From: JBCAWW01 sp039024315
Lineage (GTDB): Bacteria > Bacteroidota > Bacteroidia > J057
Length of the DNA stretch: 52,361 nucleotides
Assembly (NCBI GenBank): GCA_039024315.1
Contig: JBCCQN010000031.1
Location: forward strand, 1-52,361
Direction: 5' to 3'
Notes under the pieces: generated by a model
Databases searched by the model: none
The model's input: the letters and a program-made list of their open reading frames with translations, nothing else
Told to the model about the DNA's origin: nothing
Part shown: positions 25,447 through 32,816 of the stretch, in pieces
How positions within the stretch are numbered: the first letter of the stretch is position 1
How the letters are laid out: each line of letters opens with the position of its first letter
Position numbers and translations under genes: made by a program

Positions 25447-25463
25447 GCTTCGCAGAACGCTTA
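25445..25463 (-). repeat. Mini-hairpin repeat copy at the deaminase start codon
   Basis: Minus strand AAGCGTTCTGCGAAGCAT runs into ATG; stem TGC/GCA closing GAA, with the final G:C pair lost to the start codon. Confidence 0.85.
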
Positions 25464-25521
25464 ATTTATGTTTGATTGCCTGAAGAATTGAATTTTTGAA
25501 GCAATATCTCCCCTCTTCCTG

Positions 25522-26850
25522 CTACAATTGATTCATTTTGCTTGTCCATTCTTGGATCACCTGATGTGTGCTGTTGTCTTGGTCATAAACTGAATACCAA
25601 CCTTGATGTTCGTGTGGAGGATCACCGATAAAGTCATCCCCCTTTTGCCAAATGGCGTGGGCTTCACGTGGGCGCCCTTCTCCTCCCCATGCCCAAAAAT
25701 TACAACCTGCTAAGGCATTACCTTTGCGAGCTTGTTGATGTACTGCTTCAAAAATATGAGCATAATAGGCCTCTCTAATCTCGGTGGATGCCTTGGGATC
25801 ATGATCGTCGGCATCACGCGAAATCCCAAACTCCTCTAAAACCGCTGGTTTACCAATGTTGTCAGCGATACGAGTATGTCGCTTTAGATAGCGTACGGCT
25901 TTCCTTTTGGCCTTAGCAAGATTGGCACTCTGGGGATCGTACCAACCCCAGTTTTGCACCCAAATGTGAAAGGTCGCATAATCGATGTCGGGCAGCTCGT
26001 GGACCTTTTTAAACTGCGTATTTGCATAGGCTTTTACGGATGTATTGCCTTCGCTGCCGACTGATACCAGATGCTTAGGATCAAGTTTTTTGATGAAAGC
26101 GGCGCTACGCTTGACCCAGTTGTAGTAGGCCGTACCCTGCAATATCCCTCTCGGCTCATTTGCCAATTGCCAAGCCATAATCGTGGGATCGTCCTTATAT
26201 CTCGTCTTGCTGATGCTGTTGACGCGATTGATGAGTAGGGCCATGTGCCTTTCTGCGGCCGCTATACATGCTTCATTTAAGTAAAATCGAGTAGTGTACA
26301 CTTGGTACTTATGCCAACTACCCCCCTCTGCTGGTGGAGGATAAGGGATTTTTGAACCTTCCTGCCAGGCTACATATTGAGACATGCCGCCAGACCAAGG
26401 CCAAAAGTTGTTGAGACAAATGACTGCATACATCTCCCTTTTGCGCATTTCCGTCAACAAAAAGTCCAAGCCTTCCCAAAGGTCCTGCTGGTATTGACCG
26501 GATTCGTTTTGCAAGCTGGGCAACATCCGCCAAGGTTCATGATCCGGCCCTTCGGAAGCTCCCATTATTCGTAGGTTATTGATCCCCAGTGATTTGAGTT
26601 GGTCGAGCTCTCGCTTCAAACGCTCACGATCACCGCCTTCGGATGCGGAGCCAAGGTTCATGCCGTACCAAAAGTTAGTACCAATAAAGTGATAAGGCTT
26701 CCCTTCTATTTGAAATTGATTACCGACTACCTTGACAAAATTTGGGGAGCTTTGAGACATGATAAGAATGGGTGATAAATAAAGCGCTAAAAATAAGCAT
26801 AGCATGCTCTTTAGCAGGCTTTTAGGGTATTTTCTTTGGGTATAATTCAC
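25522..26850 (-). CDS. GH5 family endo-beta-1,4-mannanase
   Basis: 442-aa secreted glycoside hydrolase. An N-terminal hydrophobic segment (LLKSMLCLFLALYLSPILIM) serves as signal peptide. The catalytic (beta/alpha)8 barrel has FIGTNFWYGMNLG near the start, the acid/base Glu in WQLANEPRG, HIWVQNWGWYDP, and the nucleophile Glu in VLEEFGIS. These match GH5 subfamily 7 mannanases. It hydrolyses beta-mannan outside or on the cell. An ATG 42 bp downstream (MLCLFLALY) would also keep the signal peptide. No T9SS tail is seen. It is 75 bp upstream of the deaminase gene on the same strand, but no functional link is evident. Confidence 0.9.
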   Translation of the reverse strand: MNYTQRKYPKSLLKSMLCLFLALYLSPILIMSQSSPNFVKVVGNQFQIEGKPYHFIGTNFWYGMNLGSASEGGDRERLKRELDQLKSLGINNLRIMGASEGPDHEPWRMLPSLQNESGQYQQDLWEGLDFLLTEMRKREMYAVICLNNFWPWSGGMSQYVAWQEGSKIPYPPPAEGGSWHKYQVYTTRFYLNEACIAAAERHMALLINRVNSISKTRYKDDPTIMAWQLANEPRGILQGTAYYNWVKRSAAFIKKLDPKHLVSVGSEGNTSVKAYANTQFKKVHELPDIDYATFHIWVQNWGWYDPQSANLAKAKRKAVRYLKRHTRIADNIGKPAVLEEFGISRDADDHDPKASTEIREAYYAHIFEAVHQQARKGNALAGCNFWAWGGEGRPREAHAIWQKGDDFIGDPPHEHQGWYSVYDQDNSTHQVIQEWTSKMNQL

Positions 26851-26942
26851 GTTTGAAGTGGTAAGAAAAACGATAATATTGTAAAAAATCGCTAGTTGAA
26901 TATCCTAATTTTACGCTTGAAAAAGGGTTAACTAGTCTGATT

Positions 26943-26985
26943 CCCCGACCATTTGTATTGATACAGGATTTGGTCGGGGCTCTTT
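26943..26985 (+). terminator. Orphan intrinsic terminator 1
   Basis: Stem CCCCGACCA / TGGTCGGGG with a 19-nt loop, followed by CTCTTTTTAT. Confidence 0.75.
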
Positions 26986-27097
26986 TTATCCCTCCTGCAA
27001 GGTATAGCTTTGCTCCTAATCTTGCTTCAAAAATTGATAATTCATCTCCCTCCTCAGTTTCCCCTGGATTTCCCAACTACCAGGGTGAAATAAATAG

Positions 27098-27123
27098 ACC
27101 GCCTCCTTGGAGGCGGTTTTTTT
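27098..27123 (+). terminator. Orphan intrinsic terminator 2
   Basis: Stem ACCGCCTCC / GGAGGCGGT with a very short loop, followed by seven T residues. Confidence 0.85.
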
Positions 27124-27203
27124 GTGATAACATCTGGCCAAGACATTTGAAAACAGGCATTAATGTATAATTTTAGGCTTCTATCCACCTGTAAAAGCAG
27201 TAT

Positions 27204-27340
27204 CAAGTATTAAGTACAGAGTAGCCAGTATCCCGAAAGCTTTCGGGAGTATTCAACAAAGAGAAAAAGGTCTTACTGAACCGTATAGCCCTATTTCCCT
27301 TGGTTTCAATACTCAGTACTATTGTCTAAGTACTTAATGC
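27204..27340 (+). repeat. Long interspersed repeat, copy F
   Basis: Runs from AAGTATTAAGTACAGAGTAG, through the nested palindrome (27231-27248) and AGAGAAAAAGGTCTTACTGA, to TTGTCTAAGTACTTAATGC. It is closest to copy B2 and ends 20 bp before the hydroxyproline dehydratase start, so that gene's promoter may lie in it. Confidence 0.8.
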
Positions 27341-27360
27341 TCAATACTAATCTGAATTTT

Positions 27361-28419
27361 ATGACCGTTTGGCAGCAAATTTCTCAGGCCACTGACTGGG
27401 CCTGTCCCGAGGATTGGCAAAAGGTAAAAAGCATTGACCTGCACACGGAGGGAGAACCTCTACGAGTGATATTAAGTGGTTTTCCTTCCTTGAGGGGAGG
27501 CACGATTTTGTCTTATCGGGCTTATGTTGCGGAGCATTGGGATCATTTGCGCAGGGCTTTGATGTGGGAGCCTCGGGGACATGCTGATATGTATGGCTGT
27601 ATATTGACACCTCCGGTCACGGAAGCAGCGGACTTTGGCACTTTCTTTTTGCACAATGAGGGATATAGTACCATGTGTGGCCATGCTATCATTGCTTTGG
27701 CGACCTTAGTAGTCAAGATGGGGTGGGTGGATACGAGTACACCTGCGGTGAACGTTAAGATCGATACGCCCGCTGGTTTGGTCGAGGCAAGCGTTCTGCA
27801 GCAGGCAGGAAAGATCAAAAAAGTCTCCTTTATCAACGTCCCCTCTTTTGTTTATGCCCTTGATCAAAGTGTGGAGGTACCAGCACTGGGCACGGTAAAA
27901 TACGACTTAGCGTTCGGCGGAGCCTACTATGTCTACACAGATGCCACCGCCATTGGGCTATCACTCGCCGCCGAAAATAATGCCGAAATCATCAGGATAG
28001 GTAAGGCGATCAAAAGAGCGGTAATGGCTCAAAGCAATATCAATCATCCTGATCCTGCGGCTGCCGCCCTAGGCTTTTTATACGGCACCATATTTATTGG
28101 CCCGGCTGAAGATAAGACCAAGCATAGTCGTAATGTCTGTGTCTTTGCGGAAGGAGAAGTGGATCGTTCTCCAACTGGGACTGGCGTCAGCGGGAGGTTG
28201 GCCTTGCACCACGCCCGAGACCAAGTCAAAGCCCATGAAGAAATCACCATCGAGAGCATACTGGGTACCGCTTTTTCTTGTCAAGTAGTAGGTGAAACCA
28301 CTTTCTTTGGTCGCGCTGCGATCATTCCTCAAGTATCTGGCACTGCCTTTATTACTGGTCGGCATGAGTTTTTGTTAGATCCGGCAGATCCTTTGCGTGA
28401 AGGCTTCTTATTAAGGTGA
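27361..28419 (+). CDS. Trans-3-hydroxy-L-proline dehydratase (proline racemase family)
   Basis: 352-aa proline-racemase-fold enzyme. The first catalytic Cys is present (C106 in STMCGHA), while the second catalytic position is Thr (T272 in DRSPTGTG) instead of the Cys of racemases and epimerases. Established family work links this Cys/Thr pair to trans-3-hydroxy-L-proline dehydratases, which yield pyrroline-2-carboxylate. The ATG at 27361 is chosen because anything upstream lies in long repeat F. No partner reductase is in view. It fits an amino-acid scavenging lifestyle. Confidence 0.9.
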   Translation: MTVWQQISQATDWACPEDWQKVKSIDLHTEGEPLRVILSGFPSLRGGTILSYRAYVAEHWDHLRRALMWEPRGHADMYGCILTPPVTEAADFGTFFLHNEGYSTMCGHAIIALATLVVKMGWVDTSTPAVNVKIDTPAGLVEASVLQQAGKIKKVSFINVPSFVYALDQSVEVPALGTVKYDLAFGGAYYVYTDATAIGLSLAAENNAEIIRIGKAIKRAVMAQSNINHPDPAAAALGFLYGTIFIGPAEDKTKHSRNVCVFAEGEVDRSPTGTGVSGRLALHHARDQVKAHEEITIESILGTAFSCQVVGETTFFGRAAIIPQVSGTAFITGRHEFLLDPADPLREGFLLR

Positions 28420-28470
28420 TTTTTAGTAACTTAAGCATAGCTTCCACCTACCATTAGCCCCTATGTTTTT

Positions 28471-29142
28471 ATGGCCAATCTGGTAACGATTCAATCTTTT
28501 TCTGCACCTGAGGATGCCCTAGAATGGGTAAACCTCTTGAAAGCGCATAATATCCCTTATCATTGGGAAGAGGACGTGCCGGGTTTTGATTACTCTTTTG
28601 CGTTTAATAAGAGCTCGATCATATATAATTTCCTGCTGCGTGTTCCGCAAACTCACGTACGCCAAGCCCGAGAGGTCTTGAGTGAAATTGCAGCAGAACA
28701 TGTTTCTCAATACAGCGAGGATCATTATCTCTACAGCTTCGAATTGGAAGAACTCTATGAGGTGCTTGAGCGCCCCGATGAATGGAGTCCGGAGGACTAT
28801 ATCCTCGCGCAGCGGATTTTGGAAGAACGAGGCCGCCCTATGAGCAAAAAAGACATTCAGACCTTGTATGAGGCGCGTCTGGATGAAATTCGCCGCCCTC
28901 GGCGAATGGATAAAAATTGGATCATAGTTGCCTATGCCGGAGCCGTTATGGGCATCTTCTTGGGGATTTTTGGCCTAGCCGCGATTATGTTGGCTTGGTC
29001 GATGATGTTTAAAAAGACCGATCCAACGGGACAAAAGTTTTATGCTTATGATCTAGAAACACGAATTCATGCTAAGCGTATATTGATCATAGCCTGCATT
29101 GCCTCGGCCTTATGGGCCCTCGCCTTTTATTTCTTTTTTTAG
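28471..29142 (+). CDS. Membrane protein with DUF2007-like N-terminus
   Basis: 223-aa protein. Residues 1-70 (LVTIQSFSAPEDALEWVNLL KAHNIPYHWEE, then FLLRVPQTHVRQAREVL) have the ferredoxin-like plan of DUF2007/PII-like domains. A charged middle region (SPEDYILAQRILEERGRPMSKKDIQ) recalls protein-protein docking helices. Two C-terminal membrane helices (WIIVAYAGAVMGIFLGIFGLAA and ILIIACIASALWALAFYFFF) anchor it. It may sense a small ligand at the membrane; this is inference. The stop abuts the start of the next gene, so they form an operon. Confidence 0.65.
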   Translation: MANLVTIQSFSAPEDALEWVNLLKAHNIPYHWEEDVPGFDYSFAFNKSSIIYNFLLRVPQTHVRQAREVLSEIAAEHVSQYSEDHYLYSFELEELYEVLERPDEWSPEDYILAQRILEERGRPMSKKDIQTLYEARLDEIRRPRRMDKNWIIVAYAGAVMGIFLGIFGLAAIMLAWSMMFKKTDPTGQKFYAYDLETRIHAKRILIIACIASALWALAFYFFF

Positions 29143-30261
29143 ATGCCCCACGAGTTTTTTATTGCTAGTCTCGCTCAGCTTCAATTGCATTTGGAGCGCT
29201 ACAAATCCTTATCTAGATGCACCCTTTGTGGCCTAAGCTTAGCCGGTGCTAGCGTTGACTGGGAGCATATCCCGCTCGATCATACTTCCTTTTTGGGTTG
29301 TGATTTTCCTGTTGGCGTGCTGCCATTGATCCAGCAACGAGGAGGATTGGTAATGCCCAGACGTGCTGATTTGCCTTACAATCCTTATCGCCATGAACTC
29401 TATCATTGGCAGGAGTTAGCTTCTCCCCTTGAGGAGGAGACAGCGCGAACCCATGATCTAGAAATTTATGAGCACTTCTCAGCTCAGCGTTATCGACCCG
29501 AGATACACGAAGCCCTATTTCAAAGGATCCATGATCACTCCATCGATCAGGCCATGTTTAAATTGATCGGTACTAAAGCCGACGGTAAAACCGAAAAAGC
29601 TTGCGTAGGATTTATGGGAGGTCATAGCACCTTGCGTAATGATCCCAATTATCTGCTTACGGCTAAAGCTGCTTTTTTATTAGCTCAGCAAGGCTACTTT
29701 ATCGTCTCAGGTGGTGGGCCCGGTATTATGGAGGCGACTAATCTGGGCGCTTACTTTGCCGCTTATACGATGGCTGACTTAGAGCAGGCAGTAGGTGAAT
29801 TGAGTGCTGCTCCTCATTATGAAGATAAAGGCTATTTTGAAGCAGCGAAATCTCTAGTCGAGAGATACCCTGCGGGAACGCAAAATCTTGCCGTGCCGAC
29901 TTGGTTCTATGGTCATGAACCTAGCAATCTATTTGCCACTCATATCGCCAAATACTTCTCTAACAGCCTTAGAGAGGACAATTTGCTTGCCATCTGTTTG
30001 CACGGGGTAGTATTTGCCCCTGGCAGTGCGGGTACGACTCAAGAGATTTTTCAGGATGCTGCCCAAAATCATTATGCCACTTATGGTTATTACAGTCCGA
30101 TGGTATTTTTGAGCAGGAAGCGTTACGAAATTGATACTTTGATCTACCCTTTGCTCAAGCAATTGGCTCATGGCCGAGCCTATGCTGATTTTTTGTATTT
30201 GACTGATAGTCCCGAAGAAGTCAGGGCATTTATCCAAGCCAATCCCCCGCAAGCAAAATAG
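29143..30261 (+). CDS. LOG-family Rossmann protein (putative nucleotide 5'-phosphate nucleosidase)
   Basis: 372-aa protein. The C-terminal two-thirds is the LOG/lysine-decarboxylase-like fold: VGFMGGHSTLRNDPNY, FIVSGGGPGIMEATNLGAY, and FAPGSAGTTQEIFQ in place of the usual PGGxGTxxE motif. LOG proteins release the base from nucleoside monophosphates. The roughly 150-residue N-terminal part is specific to a longer subgroup and contains CTLCG. It starts on the base after the preceding stop, so translation is coupled. A variant mini-hairpin repeat (29878-29891) falls in frame. Confidence 0.8.
   Translation: MPHEFFIASLAQLQLHLERYKSLSRCTLCGLSLAGASVDWEHIPLDHTSFLGCDFPVGVLPLIQQRGGLVMPRRADLPYNPYRHELYHWQELASPLEEETARTHDLEIYEHFSAQRYRPEIHEALFQRIHDHSIDQAMFKLIGTKADGKTEKACVGFMGGHSTLRNDPNYLLTAKAAFLLAQQGYFIVSGGGPGIMEATNLGAYFAAYTMADLEQAVGELSAAPHYEDKGYFEAAKSLVERYPAGTQNLAVPTWFYGHEPSNLFATHIAKYFSNSLREDNLLAICLHGVVFAPGSAGTTQEIFQDAAQNHYATYGYYSPMVFLSRKRYEIDTLIYPLLKQLAHGRAYADFLYLTDSPEEVRAFIQANPPQAK
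29878..29891 (-). repeat. Mini-hairpin repeat variant (CCC/GGG stem, GCA loop)
   Basis: Minus strand GCGTTCCCGCAGGG: 3-bp stem and GCA loop. Confidence 0.5.
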
Positions 30262-30305
30262 CTGCTGAATCACAATCCTTGAGCGGCCTTGTCCGTATAT
30301 AGGAT

Positions 30306-31007
30306 ATGGCAAATACGTTTGTTCGATTATCTAGTCTTTTGTTAGTAGGATTGATATGCCTCTCTTGGGCTTCTGCTGACCAACTCAATGATTTTGAGGA
30401 TAAATACTATGGATCGGTTAGCTGGGAACGATTTTCGCGTTCTGGCATCGCCAACCGAAAAATAGACCTCAGCAATCCTGACATGGAAATACTGAACGCA
30501 GCCGTCTTTTTTGCCAGTAATAAGGCTCGAGCCAAGCAAAAATTGGCCTTATTGCGCTTTGATCCTTCCTTACGCAATATGGCGCGTTTTCATGCCCAGC
30601 AAATGGCTCGCTTCCATTTTGTCTCACATGACAATCCGCGTTCGCCCCGATATGCTACGGTTGAAGCCCGCGGCCGGCAGTTCAATGCTCAAGTCAATGC
30701 CGAAAATGTCGCCAGTACCTTTCTACACCGATACCGCTCGGGTAGTCGATATTATGCCAAGCCTAGCCCTCAAGGATATGTCTTCTTCGATGCTTCGCAT
30801 CAAGAGATTAAACTTCATACTTACTGGAGTTTTGCCGAAGATATTGTCCAAGGTTGGATAGACTCGCCTTCGCATAGACGTAATCTATTTCACGTTCAGC
30901 TAAAGACACTCGGCTGTGCCTGCGAAATTGGCAAAGGTGAAATTGGTTCAGGAGAATTGCCGATGGCCTATTGCGGGCAGAACTTTGGCATCGGTAGAAA
31001 TAACTAA
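30306..31007 (+). CDS. Secreted CAP/SCP-domain protein
   Basis: 233-aa protein with an N-terminal signal peptide (LSSLLLVGLICLSWASA). The CAP domain shows the expected His and Glu positions: MARFHAQQMARFHFVSHDN, NAENVAS, and WIDSPSHRRNLFHVQLKTLG, then AYCGQNFG. CAP proteins are extracytoplasmic with varied roles; no enzymatic activity is claimed. It ends the plus-strand run and converges with the PaaC-like gene one base later, so no terminator is seen between them. Confidence 0.88.
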   Translation: MANTFVRLSSLLLVGLICLSWASADQLNDFEDKYYGSVSWERFSRSGIANRKIDLSNPDMEILNAAVFFASNKARAKQKLALLRFDPSLRNMARFHAQQMARFHFVSHDNPRSPRYATVEARGRQFNAQVNAENVASTFLHRYRSGSRYYAKPSPQGYVFFDASHQEIKLHTYWSFAEDIVQGWIDSPSHRRNLFHVQLKTLGCACEIGKGEIGSGELPMAYCGQNFGIGRNN

Positions 31008-31008
31008 G

Positions 31009-31731
31009 CTATCCTTTCAATAGCTCGGTGAGTTCGGCTCGCTGATGTCCGCTACGCCCTCCGAAAAAATCAAAGAAATGCTTTGCGTTGGGAAGGTGTA
31101 AATCCACCGTATGTATAAACTCAGGGACGGTAGCGCGGAAGCGTTTCAGCAATTGGTCCTCTAAATCTTGAATGCCGGCTTTGGTGAGAGAATTAGTTTG
31201 GGTCGTAGGCTCGAAAAGACCAAAGGAAGTAGGGTACCAGTTTGACAATGCTTGCTGCAAAGTCTTTTTGGCATCCTCAGTCGCAGGTGCCAATTTGGAA
31301 ATCATAAGCTGAGCATGCTCAAGCCCTACCTTTGCTTGGGGTAAAAAACTTAATGCCAAGTGCTGCAAGCCTGCATATTGCGCGTATTGCAAGTTTTCCA
31401 ATCTGATAAGGTCCGCTTGGTCAAATAGATATTGTTTGATTAAAGCATCTGCGTAGCCACTGAGGGGAATAGCAGCGAATTGTGAGGAACGGAAACTTTT
31501 GGCTTTTGTACGCTCGCGAAATTTTTCGTTGGAAATATCATCTAGCAATTGGTAATAGGCGCCCGCATGCTGATAATATCGGCGAGTCAGGCGGCGAAAT
31601 ACTTGATGGATTTCAGAATTGGGAGCCTTGGTCAGCCAGTTTTCAAGACTGAGGCCCATGACAAATTTATCATCTGCGAGGCGGAGGACTAAATCTGTAA
31701 CAGAAAGCGCTAAACTAGGAGAGAGACTCAT
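31009..31731 (-). CDS. PaaC-like (phenylacetate-CoA epoxidase structural subunit) divergent protein
   Basis: 240-aa all-helical protein. The start (LVLRLADDKFVMGLSLENWL) and end (DLHLPNAKHFFDFFGGRSGH, then ELTELLKG) match PaaC, as does the ferritin-like helix plan (QYLFDQADLIRLENLQYAQYAGL, AKVGLEHAQLM, SFGLFEP). The acidic EEDIALxNIALDLIGQ helix of canonical PaaC is replaced by a basic segment. No paaA, B, D or E is present, so a canonical epoxidase role is unlikely here. It overlaps the preceding small gene by four bases (ATGA). Function is unknown. Confidence 0.6.
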   Translation of the reverse strand: MSLSPSLALSVTDLVLRLADDKFVMGLSLENWLTKAPNSEIHQVFRRLTRRYYQHAGAYYQLLDDISNEKFRERTKAKSFRSSQFAAIPLSGYADALIKQYLFDQADLIRLENLQYAQYAGLQHLALSFLPQAKVGLEHAQLMISKLAPATEDAKKTLQQALSNWYPTSFGLFEPTTQTNSLTKAGIQDLEDQLLKRFRATVPEFIHTVDLHLPNAKHFFDFFGGRSGHQRAELTELLKG

Positions 31732-31991
31732 TTACGACGCTTGATGATGACTTTACGTTTTTGGGTCTTGGTCTTATGGGCTTCTAGTTTGACTGCCTGC
31801 CATTTGGAAGGAGGAGTAGGTAGGGTAGCGGAGCTTGGCTCAGGAATTTCAATGCTTTTTAGCATCTCTCCGAGAACGCTTGTTTGTTTGGCCAAAGCCT
31901 CGACTAGCCATTTATCCGTTTCTGAGATTTGGAGGGAAACGTTCGGCCTAGCCGCTAGGCCAAGAATACGATCTGCTAATGTGCTAATCAT
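31728..31991 (-). CDS. Small hypothetical protein with basic C-terminal tail
   Basis: 87-aa protein. An N-terminal helix (STLADRILGLAARPNVSLQI) is followed by a Pro-rich linker and a strongly basic end (KTKTQKRKVIIKRRK), which suggests nucleic-acid or anionic-surface binding. It is not recognised as a known family. It sits between the TetR gene (two bases apart) and the PaaC-like gene (4-bp overlap), so all three are translated from one mRNA. A mini-hairpin copy (31866-31881, CTC/GAG stem, GGA loop) lies inside it. Confidence 0.65.
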   Translation of the reverse strand: MISTLADRILGLAARPNVSLQISETDKWLVEALAKQTSVLGEMLKSIEIPEPSSATLPTPPSKWQAVKLEAHKTKTQKRKVIIKRRK

Positions 31992-31993
31992 CC

Positions 31994-32584
31994 CTACTTT
32001 TTGAGTCCGGCCATAATAAACTCCACGATATTATCCCCGATCACCTCAACATTCATGCTCCCATCGGGACGGTACCAGCGGTGAATCCAAGCGATACCAG
32101 ACAACAGCATTGAAGTGGTAAATTTGGAGGGAACCTTGCGAAAGCTGCCTTCTTCAATACCCTCGGTGATTAGGTCTGCAAATACCCGTTCATACATGCT
32201 GATGAAATTAGAGTACCATTCATGGCGGGCCGGCACTAAGTGCTCCCACTCGTGAAAAAAGATCGCCGCTGCCTCTTGATTGTCCAAGATACAAACTGCA
32301 TGTTCACGGATCATAGACCTCAGCCTCCCTTCAATGGTGTCCTCTACACTCGCAATCGGTAGCACACGATCATTGAAAATCTTAGCGCAGCGCACGGCAA
32401 TCTCCCAAAGAATCTCGTCTTTGGACTCGTAATGGCTGTAAAGGCTTGGGGGCTGTATTTTGAGTAATTTGGCAAGATCTCGCATGGTTGAAGCTAGAAA
32501 GCCTTTCTCGCTAAAAAGGCGCGTAGCAGTTTGGAGGATCTCTTGCTTACGATCACTCAATGGTTGTATTTCGGTCAAATCCAT
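31994..32584 (-). CDS. TetR-family transcriptional regulator
   Basis: 196-aa regulator. The N-terminal HTH reads RKQEILQTATRLFSEKGFLA STMRDLAKLLKIQPPSLYSHYESKDEIL, the classic TetR pattern. The ligand domain (HAVCILDNQEAAAIFFHEWEHL) resembles acyl-CoA-responsive TetR proteins such as those beside Bacteroidota fatty-acid or phenylacetate genes; this is a resemblance only. It heads a tight three-gene operon and likely autoregulates, given the inverted repeat TAGGC...GCCTA just upstream. Confidence 0.88.
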   Translation of the reverse strand: MDLTEIQPLSDRKQEILQTATRLFSEKGFLASTMRDLAKLLKIQPPSLYSHYESKDEILWEIAVRCAKIFNDRVLPIASVEDTIEGRLRSMIREHAVCILDNQEAAAIFFHEWEHLVPARHEWYSNFISMYERVFADLITEGIEEGSFRKVPSKFTTSMLLSGIAWIHRWYRPDGSMNVEVIGDNIVEFIMAGLKK

Positions 32585-32603
32585 AGTTGAAACGAACGTG
32601 TGT

Positions 32604-32664
32604 TAGGCAAATTAGCCTAGACTGCTCCATTTTCCAAACTCACACATAGGCTTTTTTATATGTG
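32604..32664 (-). promoter_or_regulatory. Candidate TetR operator region
   Basis: TAGGC AAATTA GCCTA (32604-32619) lies 20 bp before the TetR start. A second inverted repeat, ACACATA / TATGTGT (32642-32664), follows. Either could be an operator. The rest of the gap to 32816 shows nothing. Confidence 0.4.
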
Positions 32665-32816
32665 TAAAGCCCTTTTTTTTACATTTTAACCCAGAAATAA
32701 GCCATTTAGTCAAGAATCAAAGCATCCTCAAATGCGAGTTAAGCTGATACTTATTATTTTTGTGATCTGTCTCAAAACCACTAAATCATAGCTTTGGAGG
32801 CTGGAAGCTAGTAGAT

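Larger units (their letters stand above)
26851..27203 (+). ncRNA. Gene-free stretch with two plus-strand terminators: candidate small RNAs
   Basis: Between divergent genes, two intrinsic terminators on the plus strand (26943-26985 and 27098-27123) have no plus-strand gene before them. A further hairpin CCCTGG...CCAGGG sits at 27062-27085. The simplest reading is one small RNA ending near 26987 and a second, of about 100 nt, ending near 27123. Promoters are unclear; a weak TTG...TAATTTTA pair with a 24-bp spacer lies near 26878-26910. Confidence 0.4.

Noticed and set aside
26958..27170. Open frame of about 70 codons on the plus strand between the mannanase and dehydratase genes
   Set aside because: It crosses a strong intrinsic terminator and has low-complexity Pro/Ser composition; the region is better read as small RNAs.
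27322..27360. Longer start for the hydroxyproline dehydratase
   Set aside because: It begins with TTG inside long repeat F and adds unconserved residues.
27800..27815. GCGTTCTGCAGCAGG in the hydroxyproline gene as a repeat
   Set aside because: The hairpin loop is a single base, so it cannot fold like the others.
31009..31731. Calling the protein an active phenylacetate-CoA epoxidase subunit
   Set aside because: The catalytic partner and the acidic conserved helix are absent.
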